Shown one piece after another: positions 11,919 through 25,495 of a DNA stretch of 64,000 nt. Source of the stretch: Viscum album. Its lineage: Eukaryota; Streptophyta; Magnoliopsida; Santalales; Viscaceae. How positions within the stretch are numbered: position 1 is the first letter of the stretch; each line of letters begins with the position of its first letter. Location of the stretch: NCBI GenBank assembly GCA_963277665.1, contig OY728165.1:1153106050-1153170049 (forward strand). The letters run 5' to 3'. Below the pieces are notes generated by a model, which saw nothing but the letters and a program-made list of their open reading frames with translations, searched no databases and was not told the origin of the DNA. The position numbers and the translations under genes were made by a program.

Positions 11919-12646
11919 TTATGAGTTATTTTTTAAAACTAATTTAGGGATCCATTATTAGTTCCATTTCTTGCACATATAAAACATCACAAAGAAAATA
12001 AAATGTTGAGTAGTAGTGTATGTTCATAATCTCTTATCCATATTTTTAACATATGCTTCCATCTGACCATAGATTGTTAGATCTATCTTCTACCATTACT
12101 ATGTTTCTGAGATCACCCTAACCTAAGTTTCCATTCCCCTGGTTATGAAGGAATTCATTTTTGTGTAAGATATCTATGAATGGAGAAATGTAAGTAGATC
12201 AAAATGGGGTATGATGTGGTTCACTTATAAAATAATTTTTAATGTATCCATGTCTCCAATGAAAATAATAATTTATTATCCATGTTCATGTATATATATA
12301 ATTTAATTAATATTCATATAAAAATATTTAATTTGTATGATTGAAAATACTAGTTTGTTAGACATGGAATCATAGTAATGGTTCTGTTATCCTTTGAAAA
12401 CTAGAATAAAAATATTACAAAGAATCCTAGGGTTAACCTTATATATTGGAAAAAACATAAATTTTGTTATGGAATACATTTTGTGATTTTCCTAGAAATA
12501 CATCCTAGTATTGATCCTATATATTGACATGATGAGGGAATATATGAATCAAGAGGTTACAACAACAAAAAAGTTGTCGAGCATATCTACACCATCATTA
12601 TAATGCATGGTTATTGTGTCCTTAATGTTCACCTAGTTTGACACTC

Positions 12647-14595
12647 CACTGTTATTACCATTATAAAAAAATAACTCTAGAATATAATATATACTATGAT
12701 TATATTATAAATATGGTACAACAATATTCAGTATTCTATCCATCCTTTGAATGACATGTCACCATACGTGCGTACGTACGGATAAAAGTCTCCACGTCGT
12801 GGTGTAATTGTTATTCAATAAATTATTATTTGGATGGGTATAATAATGATTTGTAATTCATGTAAATAATAAATATAAAATTATAATTATTCTGTATATA
12901 TTATATATCATCCAATTATATATTATTTTAATATCAAAACAATGATATTATCGATTGTGCGTATGTACGGACTAATGTCTCCACGAACACGATGAGATTC
13001 ATTCTCCATCGTATCCATTAAAGTCTAATTATCATTTCATGATTAAAAATAATGTTAATGGACTTTATATCATTATGAATATGAGTAAGATACATCTTAT
13101 TCATAACAAACATTGATTATGTAAAAAAACATATAAAAGGAAATAAGTAAGATAACACCCGAAACACCAATAATACTAAGATATTATTAGAGAAATGTTA
13201 AAAGATCATATATGATATCATATTAATGTATATGATTCGTGAATAATTTAAAAACAATAATCTCACCATTATACAGGAGGTTAACCTACCACCAACCAAG
13301 GAAAAGTATATGGTAAGGGATTATTTCACAATCTCTTCATTATCAGAGGTTGTTTATAGATAATTATCTATTAGGAACTCTTTATCATCCACATCCATGA
13401 TTCTTAAAAATGTATTTCAAAAAATTCTTACTATTTTACAGAATATGGGTTACATTCATTTATACCCGTGTTTGATTTTTTATAAGAAGTTTATAAATGA
13501 ATATTTCCATCATTTTCCAAACAAGTTACTTTTTATCCTTTTCGACAAATGTATGGTAAGAATGTCTTTTTTAACTTATACTGTGGGTGTGGCTATTTTC
13601 TACCATTATAAACTCATCGAAGATTATCTTACAGGCTTATAAGAATACTTTCAAAGTTAATGTTTTATTTTATAACTATGTGACTATTAAATGATTTCAA
13701 AAAAGAGATATTTCTCTCAAATAGTCTTGATTTAATTTATGTCGACATCCTTTAATAGTTTTTATGCTTATTTATAGTTTATTTATTATGATACAAAACT
13801 TCCATATTGTATTAAAGGGTTTGTGATATGTTTGACTATGGATGTGTTATTTTTATAACACTCATGGTTTATGGAGAAATTGTTGACATTTATTATGCTA
13901 TTTTTAATATTAATGTTTATGTTATGTTTAAAACTTTTCATATTTGAATGCATTGGACTTAGTAAGTGACGGGTGGAGCCCACTATAGCTCCTCAATGCA
14001 TCGATTGGTCTAATGAGACAAACTAGTGTATTGTAACAATGACTTTACAAAAATCTTATTTGTAGTCTTGGCACGAGGCCTTGGCTAGGTGGTTATGATA
14101 GTATAGAATTATGCAGTCCATAATTATAAAAGTGGTTATTGATATTTCATGTGATTATTCGACTAGTTGAATATCAATGTGAATAAGTAAATGGAAGTAT
14201 TTCATTTTATTTTTGCCATATTATGCTGATGATCATGTTTAAAAGGATTTTGATTGAGTTATACATTTGTTTAAATGTTTATGCTTATTTATGAATGTTT
14301 CTGCTATATTGTTATCCTTACCGTGCATCTGATCCCACCCCTTTCAATGTTTTATTTTTTTCCCAGGATGTGAAGAAATAATTTATGAATGACCTGGAGG
14401 AATAGTATGGAGGGATATGAATACTAGATGGTGTTGTAGTTTTTTTACATTATGAGGTAATGTAAGACATATGAATATATCTAGTGTTTCCAAGACTACT
14501 AAACTAATTGATATTTCGAGACATGATCTTTAGTGATCAGGCCGATGTAATGTAATAATGCACCAACTCGGGGAAACTGGGTTCGGGGCATTACA
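12647..14595 (+). repeat. LTR right-hand fragment created by the tandem duplication
   Basis: This is the duplicate of 6129-8077, ending GGGGCATTACA at 14595. It lacks the LTR start and the TATA box, which stay only in the first copy, so it is not a functional LTR. It carries both GTGCGTAC-type motifs (about 12768 and 12957). Confidence 0.85.
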
Positions 14596-17500
14596 TTGGT
14601 TACATAGAATGTTATGTTTAATTAATTTCCTTTTTTAATTCTATGATTCATTAGTTATTTACAATTCCATGTCTAGTATATTGTTTTTCTTCAAATTAGG
14701 CATCACTAAACTCTATATAGACCACAAATTATGCTCTGTGTGGATTAACATTAGGTGGTTTGATATATAATGATTATCAAAAAATATGAATTGATATATA
14801 TATATATATATTCGATCAATTATTTTATACATTTTATTGCACCACATAAAAAAATAATTTTACTATTAGGAAAACCAATTTAAAGGATTTGTGAGATCGC
14901 TAATAGAAATTACATCACACTGAAGCCCCAAAATAAAACAGATTACCGTACCTAGTGAGAATATTATAAGAACAAACAAACTAGATCAACCAAAATATAG
15001 ATGACCTACCATACACAAGGGAATACATGAAGAGTAGAACAATTTAAAACATTCACAGTGAATGACTATGTAGGTCATCCCAGTGCCCACCTACACTCAA
15101 GTAATATGATCGTGAACTAGTAAAAATTAGATTAGTCCATCCTTGATGAACCAACCTATCTCACTAGTCCCATCAAACTACCTATCACCTAAACCATCCC
15201 AGGAGTGTGAAGCTAACATGTGGGACTATTTGAGAACACTTAATAACATAATACCAAATTACCTAAACACAATCTAAACATGATTTTTCAGTCATCCAAT
15301 ATAGTATTTACTTACCAAGAATAAACATGTCATTTATACCAAGGGAGTATGTGAAAATAAAATTGGAATATTTACATATGGTACAGAAAACATTTCATAC
15401 AACTCAAATAAAAAAAACCATTTATTGATAAATATACTATAACATCATATATATATATTATAAATTGATAAAAAACCTATAACAAACACTACAAATTCCA
15501 GTGGGGATCAATGGTGTCATCACAACCAATAATCCAAATTTAAAGTGCCAAACAGGCAATTAAACTAAATCTAACATTGTATCCATGCTAATTTACTTAA
15601 ATTTTAGTTTAAAATTTTTAAATAATTTGAAAATATTTATAAATAACCCTTTTTTTATATTAAATATTTCCATAAATATTTGTTTCTTATATTAAACACC
15701 AATATATATCATATTACTTTAATTTTCTATAAAAATTGACTTTAAATGACTCATATTAATATGATAGAACTATTGTTTTGATAAAAAATTTAATTAAATA
15801 TAATTTATCAAAATTAATGAAAATACATTTATTATAATAATGTAATTCAACAGAAATGTTTTCTAAATCCATTATTAACATAAAAAATAGACAAATTTTA
15901 AATTAAATTGAGAGAAAACATTAATTGATAAATTTTAATGGATGGAGTGGAAACCTAAATTGGAAAGATAAAAGATAATATTTTCATTAGAAATCATATC
16001 AAAATTGAGGGAGGATACACTTAAATTGATGAAGAAAGATGTGGAAACCCTCTAAGGGATCCAAAGAGGTATGATTCATCATGAGGGAGAAGATAAGAGA
16101 GAGCCATGAAAACACTACATTAACACAAACCGCATAACGTAGACAAGAGATCAATGAGTGGGTATAAGATAAAATAACACCCCTTGGATTAGAGCATTGA
16201 TTCGTCAAAAAGAATTTAACAAGGATCACTGGGAATATGAGACATCCATAAAAACATTAGAATCATGTCTTAATAAGTGAACATAGGGATTGTTTAAATA
16301 TATTTGGGAAATATATATCACAGCTCCCCAAAAACGTAGATAAGGATAGCATTTATTAGTGCTGAATTAACATATGTTGACAAAAGATATATTTACTAGT
16401 GTTAAATAAGAACAGATAAAAGTCATCCTTTTTATTGTGAAAACATTAGAATTGATGAATGATTTATAAATATAAATATAGATATAACATTTGTATATAT
16501 ATATATATATATTAAATATATTCATTACTTAAAAATATATATTAAAATTTAATAATTATTTAAATATACATTCATTTATAATTATTAACATAAATATTTT
16601 TAAATATATATATATATAATTATAAATATATTATATATATATATATATATAATAAATACAAATATAAATATAAATATTTTAAATATTTTAATTTTTTTAA
16701 AATTTTTATTACAATTTCATAATAACTTAATTATATATATTTATTTACTTCTAATTCTATAAATAACTATTTAACAAAAAGTACATACTTATTTTTATTT
16801 ATAAATACATAAATTTATAAATATGGTAAATATAAATTTTTAAATATATTATTTAATACATTTTTATATTCATATATAATTTTAACATTATTAATGAATA
16901 TATAATTTCAAAACAATGCAGGTTAAAAATGAGTTTAATTGAATAAATTAAATTAATTACACTAAAAATATTTAAAAATGTTTGAGTCTTATTTATTTAA
17001 AATAAATTAATAATTTTTTTTAATATATATTTATATAGAGATTAATAATTGATGAAATTATTAGAAGATAGTATATATATTTTATAATATTATGAAATTT
17101 GAAAAAAAAAATCATGAAAATAATTATAAAAGTTATTAAAAAATAATAATAAACAACATTAATAATATAAAAAATAATTAAATAAAATTTTATGATAAAA
17201 AAATAATATTATATATTGCATTTTATAAAATTATATTCTAAAATGAATACAAAAATTTGAATAAATTACAAAAATATTATGTTTATGTGTTTTGATATAA
17301 AATTTCATTAATTATATAAATAAATATGTTTGGGCAATTTATATAAAACTAAAATATTTCTGTATATGTATTTTTTAAATCAATGTGACAGAAATTTTAT
17401 ATATGTTAAATTGAAAAATATAAATGATATTAACTCATGTCTATTTCTCTATGAAATTAATCATTTTTTAATAAATTTAAATATTTAATAAATAACTTAT

Positions 17501-19164
17501 CTACATAAAAATATTTTTCTTTTTTAATAAAAGCTTAAATATTTTTTATTATATAAATAATATTTTAGAAATATTTAATATATTGATATATATATATATA
17601 TATAATCATATTTCTATGATAGTTTTATTGATGAATGATTATGTATAAAACCCATTAAAATGAATACAAATTAATATGTATTAAATTATTATATATTTTT
17701 TCATTTTTTATACTAATATGTAATATGTATCATTTATTAATACGTATAATTAATATATATATATATATATATATTTAAAATTTATTCATATTTATTAATT
17801 ATTGTTTCATTTATAAATTTTTAAATATTTTTGTAATTGTGTAAGTTTATTTATTTAATTATTATAATTTATTCATTTTAAATTTTTTAATTTATTAATG
17901 TTTTTCCATTTTATATATCTATATTTTATATATAATATTTATTAATAATTAAAAAATATATATATAAATATAATTTTTTTTTCATTTTTATCAATAATTA
18001 TTTATTTAATAAAATGATTATTGTTATCTTAAATTAATAATTTATAATTAGAATTTGATTAATAATTTAATTATAATCATTTCATAAATATATAATATAA
18101 TATTTAATGATATTAATTATATATAAATATGCATATTAAATTTACTTATTTAGTTCCAATAATAATTTCTTTAAAAACATTATTATTATTTCAAATACAC
18201 TTAATTTTTATTTTTACTTGTCAAATTTTTTATTTTATTTAGGAACATTTCCAAGATAACAGTAGAGAACATATAAAGGGTACCTATTACCAATGCTAAA
18301 AATAATGTTCTGATAAAGGGTACCAATTATTAATGCTAAAAAATATGAAATAAGTTTATCCTTTACGAGTACAACAAAAAATGCTTCTAGAGGGTACATT
18401 TTATCAGCATTTTTAGCAATGATAAAAGGATACATTTATGAGTTATTTTTTAAAACTAATTTAGGGATCCATTATCAGTGCCATTTCTTGCACATATAAA
18501 AGATCACAAAGAAAATAAAATGTTGAGTAGTAGTGTATGTTCATAATCTCTTATCCATATTTTTAACATATGCTTCCATCTGACCATAGATTGTTAGATC
18601 TATCTTCTACCATTACTATGTTTCTGAGATCACCCTAACATAAGTTTCCATTCCCCTGGTTATGAAGGAATTCATTTTTGTGTAAGATATCTATGAATGG
18701 AGAAATGTAAGTAGATCAAAATGGGGTATGATGTGGTTCACTTATAAAATAATTTTTAATGTATCCATGTCTCCAATGAAAATAATAATTTATTATCCAT
18801 GTTCATGTATATATATAATTTAATTAATATTCATATAAAAATATTTAATTTGTATGATTGAAAATACTAGTTTGTTAGACATGGAATCATAGTAATGGTT
18901 CTGTTATCCTTTGAAAACTAGAATAAAAATATTACAAAGAATCCTAGGGTTAACCTTATATATTGGAAAAAACATAAATTTTGTTATGGAATACATTTTT
19001 TGATTTTCCTAGAAATACATCCTAGTATTGATCCTATATATTGACATGATGAGGCAATATATGAATCAAGAGGTTACAACAACAAAAAAGTTGTCGAGCA
19101 TATCTACACCATCATTATAATGCATGGTTATTGTGTCCTTAATGTTCACCTAGTTTGACACTCC
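14596..19164. other. Gene-free, extremely AT-rich tract (copy 2)
   Basis: This duplicates 8078-12646 with scattered single-base changes and altered TA-run lengths. No gene, RNA or mobile-element domain is visible beyond the features noted for copy 1. Confidence 0.7.
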
Positions 19165-20571
19165 CCTGTGATAGGATTTGGTTATTCCACATTTTCATTA
19201 TGAAAAATTGGGAATTATTTGAGTAATTGATAATCATGGCGGTACTTGGATAAACGTAATGTGTCATAGACTGATATATTTATACTCTAGATTATTTATC
19301 ATGACTAAATGTTTTTACATTATAATTAGAGTTTATCAAACTCTTATTTATGGTTTTAGTTTTTGGTATTAACACAAATAAATTGGGGAAATGAAGAGTG
19401 AAAGGTAATATTCAACAACTTCCCTCCTGAGCAACGAAATAATATGTGATTTGGAATGAAGAATTATATTTTTATGCTCCATAATCTTCATCAAGCTATA
19501 AATAAAGATGAAAATCCAAAATTTTAAAGGCAGAACAATATTTTGTTGAGTACTAAATGTGGCAACGTCCACATTTATTTAGTGGGTCCATTGGTCCTAT
19601 ATTAGGGGATAAATTAATTAGTACCTGTGAAAAAATATTTACCACTGTCTTATATTTTGAGAATGGACAATAATTTTGGATATCTATCATTTTGAAGGTA
19701 TATAAAATTAATAGTGTTCAATATTATGAATTTAGGTATGGGAGGGGGATTTATATCATGACCCTCCCTACATAGTTTATTCATCTTGGGTCATCAATGT
19801 TAGATGGGTGATAGTGACACCTATGTCCAACCTCCTATAGCACCTAGGATTATGACTAGCATTGGGGGTATTGTAGATACACAAATGGGAGGAATTACCC
19901 TGTAAGAGAAAATAAGTGAAAGAGAGAGATAAGATAGACACCAACGAAATCCATCACAATTTTCACTATAAAAAAATGTACATATATATAACTTCATGAA
20001 TGAACTAATACTTCGGAAAGAGAAATCAACTCGAACCCGACAGCAATAAAACTGAAGCAATCATGAAGCCATAACAACTCCTCAAATCCGAAAGCTACTA
20101 GTAACAAGTGAAATCTCTAACCTTCTCTAAGTGACCTGAAAAAAACAATTGCATATATGTATGTTTAGTATGGTGGTATACTCAGTAAGATCCTCCCTAG
20201 ATACTCTCATGAAAAAATAATGAAATCATACTAAATCTTAGAGGATAATAATTGAAACTAACTCACCACCATAACAGGTATAATTTATTCCCATCCGCAT
20301 CATAGATACTCCCGCTATGTATTTCATAAAATAGTATATAACATAATAATGAATATCAAGGGTACCACATTGCCACATACCCTTTGGTTTGCCGCTTTTC
20401 CCCAACATTGCAATCCTAAGCATCTCTCTTTATAAAGGCTTACTGCAATCATCTAGGAGAATCACAACAACATGATACTCTTGATGCACAACCACCAAAT
20501 CCACATAACAGATGTAAATAGTTATTTTTTGTGATCCCCCATACCACTCATAACATGTGTCATACATCTAG
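19165..20571. other. Unassigned DNA between the duplication and an LTR-like block
   Basis: No supported gene is seen. A minus-strand motif near 20165-20190, ATCTTACTGAGTATACC, resembles the CTTACTGAGCAT block found about 270 bases before the end of the long LTRs in this window. A decayed minus-strand LTR may therefore extend to about 19.9 kb. Short frames at 19369-19572, 19821-20060 and 20238-20423 (minus) have no recognisable domain. Confidence 0.4.
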
Positions 20572-21825
20572 TGTAATACCTCGTGCCATTACAACACATT
20601 CACTAAGTAAGGATCCTTAATCCATTATATATTATACACATTAGACCTATAATAGCCCCTATAAAACAATATCCAGAATATATATTTGTGACTTACCACA
20701 AGCCATTATCGCCCTCAACAACAATATAAGGGAAAAACACACCATCGGTCTGACCAACACAAGTAAATTCCTAGAGAAAAATGCAGGGCCAAAGGGGGTA
20801 GTCAGCAATCCATACTCCCATTAAGGTATTGGAATAAAATGATCCCCCCAGGGTTTAGAATCCTTTGGTTGTTATTTGTACTAAATAATAATATGGTTTA
20901 TCATATAGAATCACATTAATCACATAATAAATTATATATCACAACCACACTATGGCCAAAATATAGTCTTTGACACAACTGCCACTAACGTCTCTTAAAC
21001 TCCTAGTAGCCACTGTTATGACTAGATATTCTACAAGCAAATAAAAATTTATAGAAGGACATTCTATTACATATCACTTTTAGTTATTTACACATTATGT
21101 AGTTAATTATTTAACCAATAAATAACTATTATTAATTCCACATTACATTTCATTGGCTTCTCACCAAGTTACATGCCCACCATGCATAACTAAATCAATT
21201 CCATAGCTTCTCAAAATACTACCTCATAATTTCATCCTTACAGGCTCCAACCCCCTGGGATAACATAATTTATTCGATAATATAATACAAAAATTACTAT
21301 ATTCAATTAATTCCATGAATTCTAGAAAACAAAAACAATGCAACCAAACCCAATGTGCTTAACACAGTGAGGTGATGGACTAATCATCAAGTATTTTACA
21401 CCAATAGATGGAGTATAGACCCATCAATACATGAGAAGATAAACTCATAAATCACATGGCATACCTCATGTAGCTTCTCCTCCATTAAAAAGAGGGTAAG
21501 TTGGACTAGCTTCCATAATCATTGGGGAAATTAATAAAGAATAACAACAAAAAAGATTCCACAAGCATCCAACATTCATAACTGGTATATTTCATTATCT
21601 TGGGTGTCATCCCTGGACCACAAATACATAAATAAATCCATATCCCTAATCTCTTAGTCAACATTTTCCAGATCCTTCATCTCTCCCTAACATACATACC
21701 ACAATAGCCTCCATGGCTCAGTCATCCTCATCTCACACCACAACACAACAACAAGAATAAATAAACCTGTAACTGAGCTTGTGTCCCTAAGAAAGGCATC
21801 TAGACTTCACACACAACATGCAATA
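20572..21825 (-). repeat. LTR-like block, one half, probably minus strand, split by a chromovirus insertion
   Basis: The block opens with TGTAATACCTCG at 20572. Once the 9.7-kb insertion is removed, it continues into 31526-32783, which closes with CGAGACATTACA. These TG...CA ends with a short inverted repeat are typical of gypsy LTRs; the joined length would be about 2.5 kb. The minus orientation is inferred from the TTACTGAG motif just outside. No target duplication, primer site or polypurine tract was found beside it, so the ends are uncertain. Confidence 0.4.
21821..21825. repeat. Target-site duplication, left copy
   Basis: CAATA before the left LTR corresponds to CAATC at 31526-31530 after the right LTR. 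The match at four of five positions fits an old 5-bp target duplication with one later change. Confidence 0.6.
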
Positions 21826-24191
21826 TGTCACATACAAGACATATTTTAAAGGTATTTTTCATTTAATTTACATCTTTTTTTTGTTTTGGGGTTTCCCTAG
21901 GTTTTAGGGAGGAATAAATGAGTTTTCATGAATTAGGCCAAACCGTGAGCCCAATTCCAGATTAAAAAATAAATTTTGTATCTTTTTTAAGTATTTCATT
22001 TTTCAACATTTTTCATCCATTAAAATTTTTATTTGACCTCCCATAACCTATTAACACCACCAAGGTAATTTGGAGCTTTTAGAAATCCATAACCAGGGTT
22101 TATTTGGGTTTTTATCTAAGGGGTTGGGCCTGCCCGAAAGCCCAATTCCTGTTTTAAAAATAAAATTTGATTTTGTTATAACATATTCAATATTTGTGAT
22201 ATTTCGGTGATTCCAAGTCTCACCCAATCCCAAATAACCCAGAAGCTCTTCTGAACTCTCCACCACCTCTTTGGAGCTCTGGATAATCACTATTTGGTGC
22301 CTAACATTATAGGGTTCCTCTAATCTCCCAGATTTGAAGAGGTAAAGTATTTCTTTCATAACACTCTCAATTCTCAATCTTTTTCCTCCATTCTAGTTCC
22401 TAAATGAGATAGTACAACTTTTGAGAACGTACCCTAAATTTTGGCTCTTTTAAATTTCATATATTGGTGTTTTGGAGTGATTAATTTAAGATACTTCAAG
22501 TAAATGAGCCCTTTTCTTTCCTCATTAAGATTACTTTTGGTTTAACTCATTGTTATTAGGGTTTCTTAGGTTATAATTGAGATTACTAATGTCCAGAAAC
22601 TAGGATTTAGAAACTAGGGTTTAACTTTGGGATTTCTAGGCCAAATTGTGGGCTTTTAGGTTTGATCCGGTTCTCTCTTGGTGCGGTGGGGGTGCGACTT
22701 GATTTTCGCACAAAGATTCAGGGGTATTTGTTACTTTGGTAGGTGATTCCATTGTGTGTGCAATTTTTGTTAATTATCTTGATGTTTTAATGGTACCTTA
22801 ATGTATATTTCACTTGAATGTTTCTGTAAAAATTGGTTTTAGATGCATTTATAATGCAAATGAATTTTATGTTTAAATTTTTGGTGAAATTGGGGGTTTT
22901 TCATTCAAATCTTTTATTGGTTAATTTTGGGATGACCCATAACTGAATTGTCGGTTTCATTAAAGGGTGTTGAACTGAAATTTTGTTTTATTAACTTTCA
23001 AGTGTTAAAATAGTGTGAAAGGTGGATATCTTAAAGTGCTTTGTGTGTAAAACAATGTGATGTTTTGAGAGGTTGTTTTATTGGAAATAAAATTGTTTTA
23101 TTGTGTGTTTTTAATGGTATAAAATATGTGTAGCTACTGTACAATTTTTTTGTGACCAGTAGAGATATTTTATTTGAAAAAGGATGTTTTTTGATTGCCG
23201 AAATTGTTTGAGCACAAAAAGGGGAAGCCCGGGTACCTAGGTGGGGCGGATTTGTACTAGTACGACTAGTGGATCAGATGGGTTTTGTCCATGTTCCACT
23301 TAGCATATGGATAAATACAACTCTAACTAAACTATTTGGATGATGATAGGGGACCACTAGGTTATGGGTATTTTCCCTACTAGTGGCTCGTGCATGAGAC
23401 CATATTTTTCTATGGTTACTCTACACCGAGTTACGAGGTACATAGGGCCCGAGACAACCTAGTGCTTAGGGGTGTTCCCGATTTTGATGCTCATTGGATT
23501 TGTGGTATTTACCCTTGTTGTGGGTTGTTTTTGGTAGTGCATTACAGTATCTCAAATGTATATTTAATGTGATAACATTCTTAAATTATCGGATTGAAAA
23601 CTTTTTTCATTTGAAAGTTGCATTTCTTTAAATTTTAACACTGTTTCACCTTGTGTATTAAAATTTCTTGTTTTGTTAACATTGTATTGAATGGTATTTG
23701 GAATCATCTGGTGGTATCCTATTGGGCTTAGGCTCACACACAACTTAAAACCCTTGGGTGTAAGTAGACCTGGTTATTCTTGACTCAGGTAAAGGGAAGG
23801 CTAAGGGTGATGGCGATTCGGGATGTTAGTCCCCATCCTTGGGGCAGAGTTGCGGGGACGGCTTGCGGGTGATGATCCCCCTGTCATGTGGAGTCCATGG
23901 TGATGTCTTTATGTTGTCATTAATTGTTTTTAGACCACTTTTAGTATCTTTAAACATATCTATTCAGATCGGGTTTTGTTAAGAATTGTTTAGCATGAAA
24001 ATTTCAGATTCTAATAATTGCTTGTTTTTTTATGATTTATGCTTTCATACTCGGGTAAATCCTTCCCAAACCAGATTTGTTTGATACCCGGGATCTTGTG
24101 CCAGCCCGTGTGGATAGGGAACGCCCCTCGGGCCTTGCCACGGGCCGAGTTTGGTGCCATTAATGGTGGAAACTAGATCTGGTTCGTGAAA
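21826..24191 (+). repeat. 5' LTR of the 9.7-kb chromovirus
   Basis: It begins TGTCACATACAAGACATATT and ends GGTTCGTGAAA. The right LTR begins TGTCATGTACAAGACATATT and ends GGTTCGTGACA, so the final C of the CA end has mutated here. By eye about one base in ten differs in the first 125 bases, including small indels, which implies an old insertion. Frames inside the LTR, such as 22051-22377 and 23390-23572, are not genes. Confidence 0.9.
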
Positions 24192-24193
24192 AA

Positions 24194-24206
24194 ATTGTAT
24201 CAGATG
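24194..24206 (+). promoter_or_regulatory. Primer binding site of the 9.7-kb chromovirus
   Basis: ATTGTATCAGATG lies just after the 5' LTR. It is a decayed match to TTGGTATCAGAG, the plant tRNA-iMet site. Confidence 0.6.
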
Positions 24207-24547
24207 AGGTTAATGTGTTTGGGTTATATTGTTATTTTGGGATGAGTCGGGAAAGAGAGGAGCTAGGACTATCGGGGCTCGGGGTATTGGTTGTGAGTAG
24301 GGTGTCTGGCCCGCACCTCTCATGGGAAACCATGAGTAACCAGAGGATTTTGGAATTTACTGATTGACTTCACTTCTAGGTGAGACGTGTGGGCTGCAGA
24401 CCACATGTGGACATCAGGAAGATGTGGAGTAGTTGTTTCTTTTATTAAAGTAATGTGTTTAGTTTATTTATATTTGATGCATTTGATTACAATTTTCATA
24501 ATTGTGGTATTGACTATTGTTTTGTGACTGATGCATTTTGTAGCAAC

Positions 24548-25493
24548 ATACCTCCCCGGAAAGCTCCCACGCACCCATAGGAGGAAGCTGGAGAGAGTTC
24601 TCCCACGCCGATTGATCAGAGGCTCATAGAGGTTGTTGTTTGGGCTATACAAGATTTGGGACAAGGACCAGCTCATGTTACTATTCCTGTTAGGGTAGAG
24701 GAGACATGTCCTAGAAAAGATAAAGCAAAAGAGTTTCTAAAAAACAAGCCTCCTACCTTCTGAGGGAGCACAAAACCCCAGGAAGCAGAAGAATGGCTCG
24801 AGAAGATCGAGCGTATGTTTGAGTTCCTGGAAACACTCGAGGAGCTCAGGGTGAAGTGGGCCTCCTTTCTATTAGATGGTCCCAATCGTAAATGGTGGGA
24901 GTCAGTGCTTCAGTCTATGAAGAATGAGAAGATGTGCTGGGGAGATTTCAAGGTTGTCTTCAATGAACAGTATTGCCCTGAGGTGTTGGCTTATGCCAGG
25001 TCTAGAGAGTTCATGGAACATGTTTAGGGGAATCTATCTATGATGGAGTATGCCAACCATTTCGCTGAGTTGGTATGGTATGCTCTAGAAATTTTCTATA
25101 ATGAGAAAGCAAAGGCCCAGAGGTTTGAGAAAGGCTTGCGACCAAGGATATACTCCCAGGTGTTCTTGTTTAAGCTGAGGACCTATGATGAGGTTGTTGA
25201 TCGGGCGTGCAAGGTGGAGATTGATAAGAAAGACAGTGCTGGTTTCTATGGTTCAGTATCAGCAGTGGGTAGTGGAAGATCCTCAGAGAAGAAAAGCAAG
25301 TGAGAGGATCGTGTGAAGAAGGGAGGGGGTAGTTCAGGCCACTCTTCCAGGCAATTTTCTTCTGCGGCTTCTGATGCGATATCAGTTGTGTGCCACCAAT
25401 GTGGGAGGCCTGGGCATATCCGACCAGCATGTCCTCTTCCTCCGAAGCCTTCTTACAAGTGTGGAGTTATAGGGCATTTATAGCACTTCTGCG
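24548..25493 (+). pseudogene. gag region of the 9.7-kb chromovirus
   Basis: The frame opens at 24548 with ATA-CCT-CCC-CGG, where related elements usually begin ATG-CC; the start codon appears lost by one base change. Stops interrupt the frame near 24578, 24761, 25025 and 25301, but the frame itself is kept. Visible parts are the EWLEKIERMFEFL helix (near 24788), RKWWES (near 24887), FNEQYCP (near 24959), LSMMEYANHFAELV (near 25034), and the KGLRP segment (near 25130) typical of gypsy gag. Zinc knuckle 1 (CHQCGRPGHIRPAC, 25391-25432) is intact. Knuckle 2 (25451-25493) has lost its first cysteine and has a stop. Gag would form the particle and bind RNA; here it is non-functional. Confidence 0.85.
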
Positions 25494-25495
25494 GT

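Larger units (their letters stand above)
6129..12646 (+). repeat. Tandem duplication, copy 1 (6518 bp)
   Basis: The unit from ACTGTTATTACC near 6130 to TTGACACTCC at 12646 is repeated head-to-tail at 12647-19164 with only scattered substitutions and changes in TA-run length. The open frames at 6879, 9484 and 11718 recur 6515-6518 bases later, identical or nearly so. The unit starts inside the 3' LTR (about 1.8 kb from its start) and ends in unassigned DNA. It is much younger than the LTR pair it interrupts. A false duplication in the assembly is a possible alternative. Confidence 0.9.
8078..12646. other. Gene-free, extremely AT-rich tract (copy 1)
   Basis: No coding or RNA gene is seen. Bases 8078-9750 are moderately AT-rich, with no motif that I recognise. 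Bases about 9770-11700 are almost entirely A and T, with several TA runs. Bases 11758-11918 hold a small direct and inverted repeat cluster. The short frames at 9484-9714 and 11718-11918 on the minus strand have no recognisable domain. They are preserved in the second copy only because the duplication is recent. Confidence 0.7.
12647..19164 (+). repeat. Tandem duplication, copy 2
   Basis: This is the second head-to-tail copy of 6129-12646. It ends where TTGACACTCC changes from ...ACTGTTATT to ...CCTGTGATAGG. The bases at the two breakpoints, CACTGT and CCCTGT, match at five of six positions, so the junction could have formed through microhomology. Confidence 0.9.

Noticed and set aside
19821..20060. 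Possible exon ending GAIGGWT on the minus strand preceded by an AG acceptor-like tract
   Set aside because: No protein family is recognisable, no partner exon found, and the area looks like decayed LTR or flank.
22051..22377. 108-codon minus-strand frame in the 5' LTR of the chromovirus
   Set aside because: It is inside an LTR and the matching region of the 3' LTR (near 29390-29710) does not keep the frame open.
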